DNA of 5,284 nt from contig JAEOST010000054.1 in assembly GCA_016840245.1 (NCBI GenBank), forward strand, positions 1 through 5,284. The letters are read 5' to 3'. Shown here in pieces: positions 5,267 through 5,284 of the stretch. Below the pieces are notes generated by a model that was not told where the DNA came from, searched no databases, and worked only from the letters and a program-made list of their open reading frames with translations. Position 1 is the stretch's first letter. Each line of letters begins with the position of its first letter. Source of the stretch: Candidatus Thorarchaeota archaeon (GTDB lineage: Archaea; Asgardarchaeota; Thorarchaeia; Thorarchaeales; Thorarchaeaceae). The position numbers and the translations under genes were made by a program.

Positions 5267-5284
5267 TCCATAGACAGGTGTAAC

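Overview
This 5.3-kb window looks archaeal. It has TATA-like boxes the expected distance ahead of start codons, strong Shine-Dalgarno (SD) sites on some genes and none on another, a TTG start, a single-pass surface protein rich in N-glycosylation sequons, and polyferredoxin-type proteins of the kind common in anaerobic archaea. AT-leaning composition and the gene mix would suit an uncultivated anaerobic lineage, possibly Asgard, but nothing here fixes the phylum.

Layout, left to right: (1) the C-terminal ~340 residues of a TldD/PmbA-family protein on the + strand, cut by the left edge and of the TldE (no HExxxH) type. (2) Convergent to it, 16 nt away, a small membrane-anchored, outward-facing beta-rich protein that starts at TTG. 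(3) A 199-aa helical soluble protein of unknown function, also on the minus strand. (4) A 169-bp divergent intergenic region with a TATA-like box for each direction and a perfect 12-bp palindrome next to one of them. (5) A 524-aa polytopic membrane protein with histidine-kinase architecture whose catalytic ATPase motifs are largely eroded. (6) A 199-bp convergent gap without genes. (7) A minus-strand pair of iron-sulfur proteins: a 237-aa cysteine-rich ferredoxin-domain protein followed by an 88-aa two-cluster ferredoxin whose SD overlaps the stop codon of the first, so the two are probably translationally coupled.

The points most worth a second look are the sensor, which keeps its phospho-acceptor-type His and the Asn four residues later but has lost the Asp/Glu beside the His, the N-box Asn, the G1 Asp and all G2 glycines (a pseudo-histidine-kinase); the orphan gene divergent from it across a shared palindrome; and the ferredoxin-domain protein, in which one cluster motif has Gln in place of a Cys and which carries two further Cys clusters. 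No tRNA, rRNA, CRISPR array or mobile element was found.
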